Assembly: GCA_002728935.1 (NCBI GenBank)
Contig: PBWF01000096.1
Location: forward strand, 1-41,376
DNA: 41,376 bases
Origin: Gammaproteobacteria bacterium
GTDB lineage: Bacteria > Pseudomonadota > Gammaproteobacteria > Pseudomonadales > Azotimanducaceae_A
Reading direction: 5' to 3'
This document shows, in pieces, positions 8,575 to 16,365 of the stretch (positions within the stretch are counted from its first letter, which is position 1; each line of letters opens with the position of its first letter). The translations under genes and the position numbers were made by a program. The notes under the pieces are model-generated. The model saw only the letters and a list, made by a program, of their open reading frames with translations. It made no database searches and was not told the DNA's origin.

Positions 8575-9680
8575 GACTTGGCTATCTCCAAGGGAATAAT
8601 GATGGTGAATTCAGTGTGTCCTGGCTCCGAATTGAGCTCGATGACACCTCTATGTTGATGGATGATCGTATGCGCCAGGCTGAGTCCTAACCCTGTTCCT
8701 GACGGGCGTCCCGATATCATGGGAAGGAAAAGATGGTCTTTCAGATGGGCAGGTATACCGGGTCCGTTATCGATGATTTGGATTCGCAATACGTTTCTGT
8801 GCCGAAGCCCAGCGATGGTGAACTGGCGTTCTGTCCTCGTCTTCAGCACCATCCGCGCGTTATCTCTATTGTCCATCGCCTGCATAGCATTGCGCAGAAT
8901 ATTGAGAATGGCTTGGAACATCAGGTCGCCGTCGATGAGCAGCACCGGAATGCTCGGGTCGTAATCTCGGGTGACTTCAAGCGGATAGTCCACCTCAAGC
9001 TCAATGAGGCGCCGCACTTTTTCCAGGATCTCGTGGATGTTTCCTGGCGCCATTGTTGAGGGGGTGTTGGGGCCAAGCATGCGGTCAACCAGTGTTTTTA
9101 GTCGATCGGTTTCCTCGATGATGATCTCGGTGTATTCATTGAGACTTGGATCAGGTAGTTCTGCGGCAAGGAGTTGCGCCGAGCCTCGTATTCCCCCCAG
9201 AGGGTTTTTGATCTCGTGTGCCACCCCACGCATGATTTGCCTAGTCGCAGCCTGTTGTTCGCGAGTAAGGGCATCTCGGTCGATTCGTAAATAGCGGTCG
9301 ATGGGAGTGAGCTCGATAAGCAGCCTCGGCCACTCGTTATCTGAGATTGGCGTGATCGTGAAGTCAACGGTAACGCTACTCGATCCCGCAAGGTGGATTT
9401 GGTTCTGTCTTTTGGTGTAGATCTGGTCCGTTTGGAGAGACTCGTACAGCAGAGACTCGATGTCTTTCCAGCCAGGAAGTTTGGATGGAAGCTTTTGCCC
9501 AAGTACCTGTTTTTCGGATAGGTCGAGCAGGCTTTCGGCAGCCTGATTAATGAGTATGACCTCCAGCTCATGATTCAAGAGCACGATAGCAGTATTCAAG
9601 CTATTAATTACCACTTGTTGCACAGGCTCAGACCCAGGTGAGGTTGTCGCGTTAGTATCGGATATCGCGTGAAAGTTCAT
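8571..9680 (-). CDS. ntrB: Nitrogen sensor histidine kinase NtrB
   Basis: A soluble histidine kinase/phosphatase of 369 residues that phosphorylates NtrC when nitrogen is short; in the family it is controlled by the PII protein. It has no transmembrane segment. A PAS domain covers about 22-125. The phosphoacceptor H155 is in GVAHEIKNPLGG. The ATPase domain follows, with the N box ILNILRNAMQAM, the G1 box DNGPGIP and the G2 region GTGLGLSLA. The stop overlaps the ntrC start (ATGA). A 515-base intergenic region with an NtrC box separates it from the glutamine synthetase gene upstream. Confidence 0.96.
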   Translation of the reverse strand: MNFHAISDTNATTSPGSEPVQQVVINSLNTAIVLLNHELEVILINQAAESLLDLSEKQVLGQKLPSKLPGWKDIESLLYESLQTDQIYTKRQNQIHLAGSSSVTVDFTITPISDNEWPRLLIELTPIDRYLRIDRDALTREQQAATRQIMRGVAHEIKNPLGGIRGSAQLLAAELPDPSLNEYTEIIIEETDRLKTLVDRMLGPNTPSTMAPGNIHEILEKVRRLIELEVDYPLEVTRDYDPSIPVLLIDGDLMFQAILNILRNAMQAMDNRDNARMVLKTRTERQFTIAGLRHRNVLRIQIIDNGPGIPAHLKDHLFLPMISGRPSGTGLGLSLAHTIIHQHRGVIELNSEPGHTEFTIIIPLEIAKS

Positions 9681-9776
9681 TACTAGAAAGCAGCAAAATC
9701 CGCACCAATTCGAGATCGAGCTAACCCCTTCGTATCCCTGTGAAACGGGGGTTAAGCGATCCTTGGGCTATATTAC

Positions 9777-9793
9777 CGCACCATTATGGTGCG
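9777..9793. promoter_or_regulatory. NtrC binding site (strong match)
   Basis: The perfect palindrome CGCACCATTATGGTGCG matches the enterobacterial NtrC box GCACCA-N3-TGGTGC at every conserved base. It lies about 100 bases before the ntrB start. It could autoregulate ntrBC on the minus strand. It also sits about 102 bases upstream of the start predicted from a plus-strand sigma-54 promoter, a normal enhancer distance. Confidence 0.8.
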
Positions 9794-9860
9794 CACTACT
9801 AAGCTCGCTGTGGTAAATACCTTCGTACATCGAGAAAGCCTGTAGTTCAGCCACCAACAA

Positions 9861-9876
9861 TGGCGGTTTTTTTGCT
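9861..9876 (+). promoter_or_regulatory. Candidate sigma-54 promoter pointing away from ntrB
   Basis: TGGCGGTTTTTTTGCT has the invariant GG and GC of the -24/-12 elements exactly ten bases apart, and a T-rich spacer as in many strong sigma-54 promoters. The predicted start is near 9888. No protein-coding gene lies downstream on this strand before the terminator at 10132-10161. The same bases (GCCA loop TGGC, then seven T) could also be read as a weak terminator hairpin, which lowers confidence. Confidence 0.5.
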
Positions 9877-9887
9877 ATGGGTGAGGA

Positions 9888-10161
9888 CCAATTCTAATCA
9901 ATGCTGCCCTCTCGATGCATCGTATGAAAAACCCCCACGTTCAGGCGTGAGCCGCTGCAAACAGCTTGCTACACATCCTATTCTTGGCTTCATTATGGAG
10001 GCAAAGCGCTAATGATTGGTTCCAATCCGAGTCAATGGCTAGCGCTAATCTATTAGGTAGAGAGCGTCAAAGCGTTCGAAAGATGACGAAGGTCCAATCG
10101 TTTACCACTTTACAGGCGGAGAAAGGGAAATAAAAAAAGGGAGGCGTATGCCTCCCTTTTT
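9888..10161 (+). ncRNA. Candidate NtrC/sigma-54-controlled small RNA
   Basis: This stretch has no supportable reading frame. It is framed by a candidate sigma-54 promoter with an NtrC box on the left and a strong terminator on the right, so a transcript of about 270 nucleotides is predicted. It holds foldable elements: GATTG/CAATC at 10014-10018 and 10023-10027, enclosed by two copies of AGCGCTAAT (10005-10013 and 10040-10048) whose AGCGCT parts can pair. Nitrogen-regulated small RNAs near ntr genes are known from Pseudomonas (NrsZ), but I see no sequence proof of homology. This is a prediction from architecture only. Confidence 0.4.
10132..10161 (-). terminator. Intrinsic terminator of the glutamine synthetase gene (bidirectional)
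   Basis: A perfect seven-pair stem GGGAGGC/GCCTCCC (10139-10145 and 10150-10156) has a four-base loop. It is flanked by seven A on the left and five T on the right. It lies about 35 bases after the glnA stop on the minus strand. Because both flanks are A/T runs, it can stop transcription from either side. Confidence 0.9.
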
Positions 10162-10195
10162 CGCTTTGCCAATGCTAAGCCAAGAAGGCTTGAGA

Positions 10196-11206
10196 TTAAG
10201 CGAGCGCCTCTTTCGTTGTTTGGATGATAGCTGCCGACACTTTGTAAGGATCTGCATTGGATGCGGTCCTTCTGTCTTCAAGTCGACCTTTCCAACCATC
10301 AACGACCGTAGACACCGGGATACGAATGCTCGCTCCACGATCTGAAACGCCGTAAGAGAACTGGTCGATGGACTGTGTTTCGTGCTTGCCGGTCAATCGT
10401 TCTTCGTTGTGAGCGCCGTAGACACTCATGTGACGCTCAATGTTCTTACCAAAATTCTCGCAAATCTTTGTGAAAATTGATTCGTCTCCTTCATCGCGCA
10501 TAGCGCCGTTTGAGAAGTTAGCGTGCATACCTGAACCGTTCCAGTCGGTGTCGCCCAGCGGTTTGGGATGGTAGTTGATCGCAAAACCGTACTTTTCCGC
10601 AGTTCGTTCTAGAAGGTAACGAGCGATCCAGATTTGGTCGCCAGCACTGTGGGCGCCTTTGGCGAATATTTGAAATTCCCACTGCCCGGCAGCGACCTCG
10701 GCGTTGATGCCTTCTACGTTCAAACCCGCTTCCAAACAAAGGTCTAAATGCTCTTCTACGCAGTCCCGACCATAGGCATTTTTAGCACCAACGCTACAGT
10801 AGTAGGGCCCTTGTGGCCGAGGGTAACCGCCTTCTGGAAATCCTGGCGGCAAGTCAGTCTGTGGGTCCCACAAGAAGTATTCTTGTTCGAATCCGAACCA
10901 GAAGTCTGCGTCATCGTCATCGATGGTCGAGCGGCCGTTTGAAACGTGAGGCGACCCGTCGGCATTCATCACCTCGCACATCACCAGGTAGCCATTGTTT
11001 CGATCAGGGTCTGGATAGATCGCGACCGGCTTCAACAGGCAATCAGAACTACCACCGTCTGCTTGTTCCGTGGAACTGCCGTCAAAGACCCACATGGGGC
11101 AGTCAGCCAGGTCACCTGAGAAATTTTCGCGAACCATTGTTTTACTGCGTAGACTTTGGGTGGGCATGTACCCATCCAGCCATAAGTATTCAAGCTTTGC
11201 TTTCAT
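10196..11206 (-). CDS. glnII: Glutamine synthetase type II (eukaryote-like GSII)
   Basis: Makes glutamine from glutamate, ammonium and ATP in the cytoplasm. At 336 residues it is far shorter than bacterial GlnA type I (about 470). It has type II signatures: WVFDGSSTEQA at 39-49, FEQEY at 106-110, GGYPRPQGPYYCSVG near 126-140, AAGQWEFQ at 172-179, NGSGMH at 223-228, RLTGKHET near 270-277, and EDRRTASNADPY at 310-321. The adenylylation tyrosine loop of type I enzymes is absent. A strong Shine-Dalgarno GGAGGAAG precedes the ATG. The gene occupies the usual glnA place beside ntrBC and has a sigma-54 promoter with two NtrC boxes. Horizontal replacement of type I by type II is an inference; a type I gene elsewhere in the genome cannot be excluded. 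Confidence 0.95.
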   Translation of the reverse strand: MKAKLEYLWLDGYMPTQSLRSKTMVRENFSGDLADCPMWVFDGSSTEQADGGSSDCLLKPVAIYPDPDRNNGYLVMCEVMNADGSPHVSNGRSTIDDDDADFWFGFEQEYFLWDPQTDLPPGFPEGGYPRPQGPYYCSVGAKNAYGRDCVEEHLDLCLEAGLNVEGINAEVAAGQWEFQIFAKGAHSAGDQIWIARYLLERTAEKYGFAINYHPKPLGDTDWNGSGMHANFSNGAMRDEGDESIFTKICENFGKNIERHMSVYGAHNEERLTGKHETQSIDQFSYGVSDRGASIRIPVSTVVDGWKGRLEDRRTASNADPYKVSAAIIQTTKEALA

Positions 11207-11374
11207 ATTGTGTGTCTTCCTCCAATACGGTGGGCGGGTCGCGTCATCGCCGATCCCACGGTTAGGTAATTACTTTGGGCCATGACGCGTGTATGGCCGA
11301 TACCATTCAACCTCTGCCCAGAGCAAAGAGAATTCTGGCAGTCGAACGCGCTGGCAATTCAGCATAAAGAGGAC

Positions 11375-11390
11375 AGCAACTAATATGCCA
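11375..11390 (-). promoter_or_regulatory. Sigma-54 promoter of glutamine synthetase gene
   Basis: Read on the minus strand, TGGCATATTAGTTGCT matches the consensus TGGCACG-N4-TTGCA closely, with GG and GC ten bases apart. The predicted start near 11364 gives a leader of about 158 bases to the ATG. Two NtrC-like boxes lie about 117 and 148 bases upstream of that start, close to the enhancer geometry of enterobacterial glnA. Confidence 0.8.
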
Positions 11391-11473
11391 GACCAAGTCT
11401 AAGTAAAAACTCTCGAAATATCAGTTGCTTAACATTTTTTAGAGACAGAGCAGGTCTAAGGATCTAAGTTATA

Positions 11474-11488
11474 GCACCAAAATAGCGC
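11474..11488. promoter_or_regulatory. NtrC-like enhancer box 1
   Basis: GCACCAAAATAGCGC has one perfect half-site (GCACCA) and one with two mismatches against GCACCA-N3-TGGTGC. Its centre is 31 bases, about three helical turns, from the second box at 11505-11519. Confidence 0.6.
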
Positions 11489-11504
11489 ATATTTTAACTT
11501 TAAA

Positions 11505-11519
11505 GCACTAATTTAGAGC
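11505..11519. promoter_or_regulatory. NtrC-like enhancer box 2
   Basis: GCACTAATTTAGAGC is a weaker palindrome of the same design (GCACTA-N3-TAGAGC). Taken alone it would not be called. The three-turn phasing with box 1 and the distance to the sigma-54 promoter support it. Confidence 0.45.
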
Positions 11520-11639
11520 ATTAGCAAAGGCCTAGTGTATGGCGTGAGCGATTTCGGTGCGTCGCTTTTTTAAAGAGGCATCCCGCAGGCTTAACTAACC
11601 TTGGGCTTGAATGATTCGGCTAGGACTGTAGGAGATGAA

Positions 11640-11659
11640 GCGAAAGGTTCTACTTTCGC
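11640..11659. repeat. Perfect inverted repeat upstream of typA promoter
   Basis: GCGAAAG and CTTTCGC are separated by the six bases GTTCTA. No T run follows on either side, so it is not an intrinsic terminator. It lies about 65 bases before the typA -10 and could be an operator; no regulator is suggested by sequence. Confidence 0.35.
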
Positions 11660-11723
11660 CTAAAGCATAGTGATCTGTCCGGTATTGCCGTTTCGTAGCG
11701 CTCCTTTTCCGGTGGGCTTTCAG

Positions 11724-11729
11724 TATAAT
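11724..11729 (+). promoter_or_regulatory. Probable sigma-70 -10 element of typA
   Basis: TATAAT lies 45 bases before the typA ATG. The -35 position (CTCCTT at 11701-11706 with 17-base spacing) is poor. The GC-rich stretch GCGCGCCGTC right after the -10 box is of the discriminator type often seen at growth-rate-controlled promoters. Confidence 0.5.
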
Positions 11730-11773
11730 GCGCGCCGTCTTGGGGACGCGCCTATCATTCGAGTGTTTTAACT

Positions 11774-13600
11774 ATGTCGGTACCATTACGAAATATCGCG
11801 ATTATCGCGCACGTTGACCATGGTAAAACCACCTTGATTGATAAATTGCTCGCCCAGTCCGGCGTTCTTGCTCGAGGTGAGGACGAGACCGAACGCTTAA
11901 TGGACTCCAACGAATTGGAGCGTGAGCGAGGCATCACAATTCTTGCAAAGAACACGGCGCTTGATTGGAAGGGTGTGCGCATTAATATCGTCGATACTCC
12001 AGGACACGCAGACTTTGGTGGCGAGGTCGAGCGAATTCTTTCCATGGTCGATTCTGTGTTGTTACTGGTCGATGCGGTCGAAGGTCCCATGCCCCAGACT
12101 CGTTTTGTTACCCAAAAAGCGTTCGAAAACCGGCTGAACCCCATCTTGATGGTGAACAAAGTTGATCGTGATGGCGCGCGACCCGATTGGGTTGTTAACG
12201 AGGTATTTGAACTCTTTGATCAGCTGGGCGCGACAGAGGAACAACTTGATTTCCCGGTGGTTGTTGGATCGGCGATCGAAGGTCGAGCGGGTCCTACCGT
12301 TGATGAGCTCGGCGATGATCTGTCGTTTCTGCTCGATTTAATCGTTGGTCACGTCTCGGAACCCAATGTGCAGGTAGAAGGACCGCTGCAAATGCAGATT
12401 AGTGCGCTGGATTACAATAGTTACGTTGGCCTCATCGGGCTCGGTCGCATCAAGCGGGGTCGAGTGCATCGGGGAATGCCGGTCTCCGTCGTCGACCGGG
12501 TGGGAGAAATTCGTCGAGCTAAGGTCCTACAAGTAATGGGTTTTTCGGGGCTTCAGCGGGTGGAGCAGGAGGAGGCGTTTGCCGGTGACATCGTGAGCGT
12601 ATCTGGTATCGAGGGTTTATCTATCTCAGATACGATCTGCGAACCTGAAGCAGCTGAAGCGTTACCGGCGCTTAAGGTCGACGAACCCACGATCTCAATG
12701 ACTTTCCAGGTTAACACGTCTCCTTTCGCAGGTCGGGACGGCAAGTTTATTACCAGCCGTAACATCCGTGACCGGCTAGACCGAGAGCTCCAGTACAACG
12801 TGGCCCTGCGGGTAGCTGATGGAGATTCTCCTGATAAGTTCATCGTCTCAGGGCGAGGGGAATTGCATTTGGCTGTGCTCATCGAGACCATGCGCCGCGA
12901 GGGGTACGAGCTTGGGGTATCGCGCCCCGAGGTTATTACGAAAGAGGTGGCCGGCGAGGTGCATGAACCTTTCGAGCAGCTCAGTCTCGATATTGAACAG
13001 GCGCACCAGGGCGCGCTGATGGAAAAAATCGGTGAGAGGCGAGGGGTGCTAAATAATATGCAGCCTGATCACAATGGCAGAGTTCGTTTGGACTTTATCA
13101 TTCCCACTCGCGGACTGATTGGATTTAGAGGAGAGTTCCTAACACTCACTTCTGGGACGGGCTTGATGGCCAGCGTTTTTGATCACTATGGACCAAAGAT
13201 CAACGAAGAGCTGAGCGCAAGACATAATGGTGTGCTGGTATCGATGGTCTCTGGTAAAAGTTTGGCATTTAGTCTTTACAACCTTCAACCGCGAGGTCGC
13301 CTCTTTATTAATCCGAATGAAGAAGTTTACGAGGGCATGATCATTGGGCTGCACTCAAGAGGGAATGATCTGCCGGTTAATCCAACAAAGGGTAAGCAGC
13401 TAACCAATATTAGGGCGGCCGGCAGCGATGAAAACATCGTGTTGACACCACCTGTGCAATTTACGCTCGAGCAGGCGATTGAGTTTTTGGATGATGATGA
13501 ATTAGTCGAAATTACGCCCAACCATATTCGTTTGCGAAAAAAACTACTCACGGAAAATGAGAGAAAACGCGCGAATCGCGCCAAGGGAAAAGACGCCTAG
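11774..13600 (+). CDS. typA: Ribosome-associated GTPase BipA/TypA
   Basis: A translational GTPase of 608 residues, the family length. It binds 70S ribosomes and helps ribosome assembly and stress or cold adaptation. G1 is AHVDHGKTT near residues 12-20, the switch I region ends in ERGIT, G3 is DTPGH, and G4 is NKVDR. EF-G-like domains II, III and V follow, then the BipA-specific C-terminal region with the segment LPVNPTKGKQLTNIRAAG. It is transcribed away from the glutamine synthetase gene, from its own promoter. Its stop is directly followed by a 29-codon frame and then dtd. Confidence 0.97.
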   Translation: MSVPLRNIAIIAHVDHGKTTLIDKLLAQSGVLARGEDETERLMDSNELERERGITILAKNTALDWKGVRINIVDTPGHADFGGEVERILSMVDSVLLLVDAVEGPMPQTRFVTQKAFENRLNPILMVNKVDRDGARPDWVVNEVFELFDQLGATEEQLDFPVVVGSAIEGRAGPTVDELGDDLSFLLDLIVGHVSEPNVQVEGPLQMQISALDYNSYVGLIGLGRIKRGRVHRGMPVSVVDRVGEIRRAKVLQVMGFSGLQRVEQEEAFAGDIVSVSGIEGLSISDTICEPEAAEALPALKVDEPTISMTFQVNTSPFAGRDGKFITSRNIRDRLDRELQYNVALRVADGDSPDKFIVSGRGELHLAVLIETMRREGYELGVSRPEVITKEVAGEVHEPFEQLSLDIEQAHQGALMEKIGERRGVLNNMQPDHNGRVRLDFIIPTRGLIGFRGEFLTLTSGTGLMASVFDHYGPKINEELSARHNGVLVSMVSGKSLAFSLYNLQPRGRLFINPNEEVYEGMIIGLHSRGNDLPVNPTKGKQLTNIRAAGSDENIVLTPPVQFTLEQAIEFLDDDELVEITPNHIRLRKKLLTENERKRANRAKGKDA

Positions 13601-13690
13601 ATGCTCTCGCACTACCTGGATGTCAAACTTTTTGATCAGCAGACGCAAGATGTTAGCCGAGCACCTGTGATGGTGGGTCCGTTTCGATGA
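13601..13690 (+). CDS. Possible 29-residue peptide between typA and dtd
   Basis: An ATG starts on the base right after the typA TAG. The frame runs 29 codons, from [11 protein letters not shown] to APVMVGPFR, and its TGA overlaps the dtd ATG (ATGA). The exact fit between both neighbours suggests a translated coupling peptide or a relic of a longer gene. There is no clear Shine-Dalgarno sequence and I recognise no family, so chance remains possible. Confidence 0.3.
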   Translation: MLSHYLDVKLFDQQTQDVSRAPVMVGPFR

Positions 13691-14124
13691 AGGCGCTGAT
13701 ACAGCGGGTTGCTAGAGCCAAGGTGTCGGTTCAACACGAGGTCGTTGGTGAAATCAGCGCTGGCTTACTCGTATTACTTGGCATTGATGCTAGAGATAGT
13801 GAGTCGATAGCGGATCGATTGGCTAGCAAGGTGGTTAATTACAGAGTATTTGCTGACCACGCAGGGCACATGAATCAAAGCGTGCAAGATATCGCGGGAG
13901 AGCTGTTGGTGGTGTCTCAATTTACCCTCTCGGCTTCGACCAAAAAGGGGCTTCGGCCCTCGTTTTCATCCGCTAAAGCACCCGATCTCGCAGAGCCTTT
14001 GTATGAGTATTTCGTTACGCGCGCCAGCGAGGTGGTCGATGTGCGAACTGGACGATTCGGTGCCGACATGCAAGTCGAGCTCGTCAACGATGGGCCTGTG
14101 ACCTTTCTGCTCGAGGCGATCTAA
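13687..14124 (+). CDS. dtd: D-aminoacyl-tRNA deacylase
   Basis: A cytoplasmic proofreading enzyme of 145 residues that hydrolyses D-amino acids, and glycine mischarged on tRNA(Ala), from tRNA. The family motifs SQFTLSA (about 77-83) and the cross-subunit NDGPVTF near residue 136 are both intact. The N-terminus [15 protein letters not shown] is canonical. Its ATG overlaps the stop of the small frame before it. The 148-base gap to convergent tatC shows nothing notable. Confidence 0.96.
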   Translation: MKALIQRVARAKVSVQHEVVGEISAGLLVLLGIDARDSESIADRLASKVVNYRVFADHAGHMNQSVQDIAGELLVVSQFTLSASTKKGLRPSFSSAKAPDLAEPLYEYFVTRASEVVDVRTGRFGADMQVELVNDGPVTFLLEAI

Positions 14125-14272
14125 TAAGTATTCGAAGTAGCCTGGTCTGAATGGCTTCTTAGGTACATGGTGCAGCCACAATCCGAGCCACGAACAGAGC
14201 TACAAGTACGCTACAACTGCAAACACATCTACATCCGCAGAATCACGCAAGTCGGGGGAGGGTGTTATTCCT

Positions 14273-15049
14273 TCAGTCAGCAGATGCTTCTGAGTTTTCA
14301 TTCTTTCCTGTCAGAATAATGGAGAAGATGATGCCTGCTTCGAATAGTAGCCACATGGGTACGGCGAGTAGTATCTGTGAGACAACGTCTGGTGGCGTAA
14401 GCAGCATGCCGACGATGAAGCATCCTAAAATAACGAATGGACGCTTTTTGCGAAGGCTCTGTGGTGTGGTTGCACCTGTCCAGACGAGTAGCATGGTCGC
14501 AATTGGTATCTCGAAGGCGAGTCCAAACGCAAAAAATAGTTTGAGCACAAAGTCTAGGTAACGATTGATGTCAGTCATGATCGTGACGCCCTCGGGCGCG
14601 ACCCCTGTGAAAAAAGCAAACACCAGTGGAAAGACCACGTAGTAGGCGAAGGCGATACCTGCATAGAACAAAAGGATGCTTGATGTAAGTAAAGGGAAGG
14701 CGACCCGCTTCTCGTTTGAGTAAAGGCCCGGCGCGATAAAAGCCCAAATCTGATGCAGGATATAAGGCATGGCAATAAAAATCGCCGACACCAGTGACAG
14801 TTTAAATGGGGTCAAAAAGGGCGAGGCCACCTCAGTGGCGATCATTGATGTCCCTTCGGGAAGATAGGCGCGCAGAGGGCTCGATAGATAAATATAAAGA
14901 TCGTTGGCGAAGTAAAAGAGTGGAAGGAAAAGCACACCTACGGCCATCATGCCTCGGAGCAATCGACTTCGCAGTTCGATGAGATGTTCGACCAAGGGTT
15001 GCCCTGGGTCCGAATCAGGGGAGTTAGGGCTCGCGGATTGATCGTTCAT
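14273..15049 (-). CDS. tatC: Sec-independent translocase subunit TatC
   Basis: A polytopic inner-membrane protein that recognises twin-arginine signal peptides. I choose the ATG at 15049 (MNDQSASPN), giving 258 residues. A longer frame to 15100 would read through the tatB coding tail and has no family N-terminus. Six transmembrane helices are discernible. The family residues include the cytoplasmic [12 protein letters not shown] at the N-terminus and an FxxE-type segment in [14 protein letters not shown]. It overlaps the end of tatB by 26 bases and is the last gene of the tatABC set. Confidence 0.95.
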   Translation of the reverse strand: MNDQSASPNSPDSDPGQPLVEHLIELRSRLLRGMMAVGVLFLPLFYFANDLYIYLSSPLRAYLPEGTSMIATEVASPFLTPFKLSLVSAIFIAMPYILHQIWAFIAPGLYSNEKRVAFPLLTSSILLFYAGIAFAYYVVFPLVFAFFTGVAPEGVTIMTDINRYLDFVLKLFFAFGLAFEIPIATMLLVWTGATTPQSLRKKRPFVILGCFIVGMLLTPPDVVSQILLAVPMWLLFEAGIIFSIILTGKNENSEASAD

Positions 15050-15401
15050 TCGGAGATGTTGCTTGTAATTCACTACTGCCGCTAGCGCTGCTACCAGCAC
15101 GGCTCGCTTTCATGGCGCTGCTCGCCTCATGGGCAAGACTATCAATTTCCGCATTGGTTTGGGCAATGGCTGCCTTGGAGCGCTCTATTTCTTTGAGGAT
15201 AGCTTCATTATGAAGCTGCTGGCGGATTTCGTCGGCGCCAATGCCCTGCTCGATATCACGACGAATATCCGAGAAGCCTCTACGGAATCGACCTATCCAT
15301 AACGCGATGGTCCGCATGGTGCTCGGCAACTGATCAGGGCCAATCACTAGCAAAGTCACGACGCCAATGAGGAGGAGTTCGGGAAATCCGATGTCGAACA
15401 T
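15024..15401 (-). CDS. tatB: Sec-independent translocase subunit TatB
   Basis: 125 residues. An N-terminal membrane helix [20 protein letters not shown] is followed by the hinge GPDQLP, a long amphipathic helix and a polar tail. The glutamate at position 8 and the GP hinge are typical of TatB. With TatC it forms the receptor complex for folded twin-arginine substrates. It lies 12 bases after tatA and overlaps tatC. Confidence 0.95.
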   Translation of the reverse strand: MFDIGFPELLLIGVVTLLVIGPDQLPSTMRTIALWIGRFRRGFSDIRRDIEQGIGADEIRQQLHNEAILKEIERSKAAIAQTNAEIDSLAHEASSAMKASRAGSSASGSSELQATSPNERSIREP

Positions 15402-15413
15402 GGGACTTGGGCG

Positions 15414-15623
15414 CTATTTCTGCTCAACGGAAGGAGACTCGGTAGTTGTCTCTTTCTCCTCCGGGGACTCCGTCTTTGCGGTTGTTGTATCGTCTGTAAC
15501 AGCGCTCCTAAACCCCTTGATGGCGCCGCCCAAATCGGTACCGATGTTTTTCAGTTTTTTTGTTCCAAACACCAATAGAATGATAACGAGAATGATCATC
15601 AATTCAGTGATACCAAAAGACAT
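15414..15623 (-). CDS. tatA: Sec-independent translocase subunit TatA
   Basis: 69 residues. A short membrane helix ([14 protein letters not shown]), the hinge GTKKLKNIG, the amphipathic helix with LGGAIKGFR and an acidic, threonine-rich tail are all as expected for the pore-forming subunit. It starts 9 bases after hisE, an arrangement also found in Pseudomonas, so the tat genes may share the hisIE or ubi transcript. Confidence 0.95.
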   Translation of the reverse strand: MSFGITELMIILVIILLVFGTKKLKNIGTDLGGAIKGFRSAVTDDTTTAKTESPEEKETTTESPSVEQK

Positions 15624-15632
15624 GGCGTTCTC

Positions 15633-15974
15633 CTATTCGCTCACACTTTTACGAGCACTTTTCTCATCGAGACCTGAGGTTCCTGCTCTCCGCTCAAGCT
15701 CGGATAGCACGTCAGCGTAATCTACGTCTGCATGGTCTAAGAGCACCATGCAATGAAACCAGAGGTCTGCCATTTCCGCGACGATCGACTGTTGCTCGCT
15801 GTCTGCATCCGAGGATGTTTTGGCTGCAAGGATGACTTCCGTCGCCTCTTCGCCTATTTTCGCTAATATTTTATCGAGTCCCTTGTGATTCAGCTGCGCA
15901 ACATAGGAGGTACCTGGTTCGGCGTTCTTTCTTGACCGAATGGTATCTGCCAATGTTCGCAGTGTGTCAGTCAT
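15633..15974 (-). CDS. hisE: Phosphoribosyl-ATP pyrophosphatase
   Basis: Second step of histidine synthesis: PR-ATP to PR-AMP and pyrophosphate, in the cytoplasm. I choose the ATG at 15974 ([12 protein letters not shown]), giving 113 residues; the longer frame to 16016 lies inside hisI and adds no family sequence. The metal-binding helix motifs [12 protein letters not shown] and EMADLWFH of the MazG-like fold are visible. It overlaps hisI by eight bases. Here HisE and HisI are separate proteins, as in Pseudomonas, not the fused HisIE of enterobacteria. Confidence 0.95.
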   Translation of the reverse strand: MTDTLRTLADTIRSRKNAEPGTSYVAQLNHKGLDKILAKIGEEATEVILAAKTSSDADSEQQSIVAEMADLWFHCMVLLDHADVDYADVLSELERRAGTSGLDEKSARKSVSE

Positions 15975-16365
15975 CCTTGTAAATCTCGCTTGGATCCTTA
16001 AGAACCTCGAGGTCATCCTGCCAGGTTTGGCCTTGCAACACTCTAAAAAAGCATGAGGATCTGCCTGTATGGCAGGCGATGCCGCCTACTTGATCGACGA
16101 GTAATAGTAGCACATCGGCATCGCAGTCAAGGCGGACCTCTTTGACGTGCTGGACATGCCCGCTTTGCTCTCCCTTGTGCCAGAGTGCTTGTCGTGATCT
16201 CGAGAAATAGTGGGCCTCACCGGTTCGGAGTGTTTCGGCTATCGCGTTTCGGTTCATCCACGCGACCATGAGCACTTCTTTGGTGGCTGCATCTTGGGCG
16301 ATGGCAGGGAGTAGTCCTCGATCATCGAACTTGATTTCATCTAGATAAGCATCGGTTTGATTCAT
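15967..16365 (-). CDS. hisI: Phosphoribosyl-AMP cyclohydrolase
   Basis: Zinc enzyme of the third histidine step, opening the PR-AMP ring. The start at 16365 ([13 protein letters not shown], 132 residues) is chosen because its ATG overlaps the ubiB stop as ATGA. The longer frame has an unrelated arginine-rich extension inside ubiB. The motifs [26 protein letters not shown] (metal site) and the zinc cysteine segment [11 protein letters not shown] are visible. It overlaps hisE downstream. Confidence 0.96.
   Translation of the reverse strand: MNQTDAYLDEIKFDDRGLLPAIAQDAATKEVLMVAWMNRNAIAETLRTGEAHYFSRSRQALWHKGEQSGHVQHVKEVRLDCDADVLLLLVDQVGGIACHTGRSSCFFRVLQGQTWQDDLEVLKDPSEIYKDD

Larger units (their letters stand above)
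11207..11773. other. Divergent control region between glutamine synthetase gene and typA
   Basis: 567 bases without a protein gene. It holds the sigma-54 promoter and two NtrC boxes for the minus-strand glutamine synthetase gene, and the typA -10 element. A weak hairpin AGCGA/TCGCT is followed by six T (11547-11571, plus strand). A perfect seven-pair inverted repeat lies at 11640-11659. Confidence 0.7.

Noticed and set aside
9956..9971. Minus-strand sigma-54-like sequence TAGCAAGCTGTTTGCA upstream of ntrB
   Set aside because: The essential GG of the -24 element is AG, and the only strong NtrC box lies downstream of it.
14273..15100. Longer tatC start at 15100
   Set aside because: The extra 17 residues come from the tatB tail in another frame; the ATG at 15049 gives the family N-terminus.
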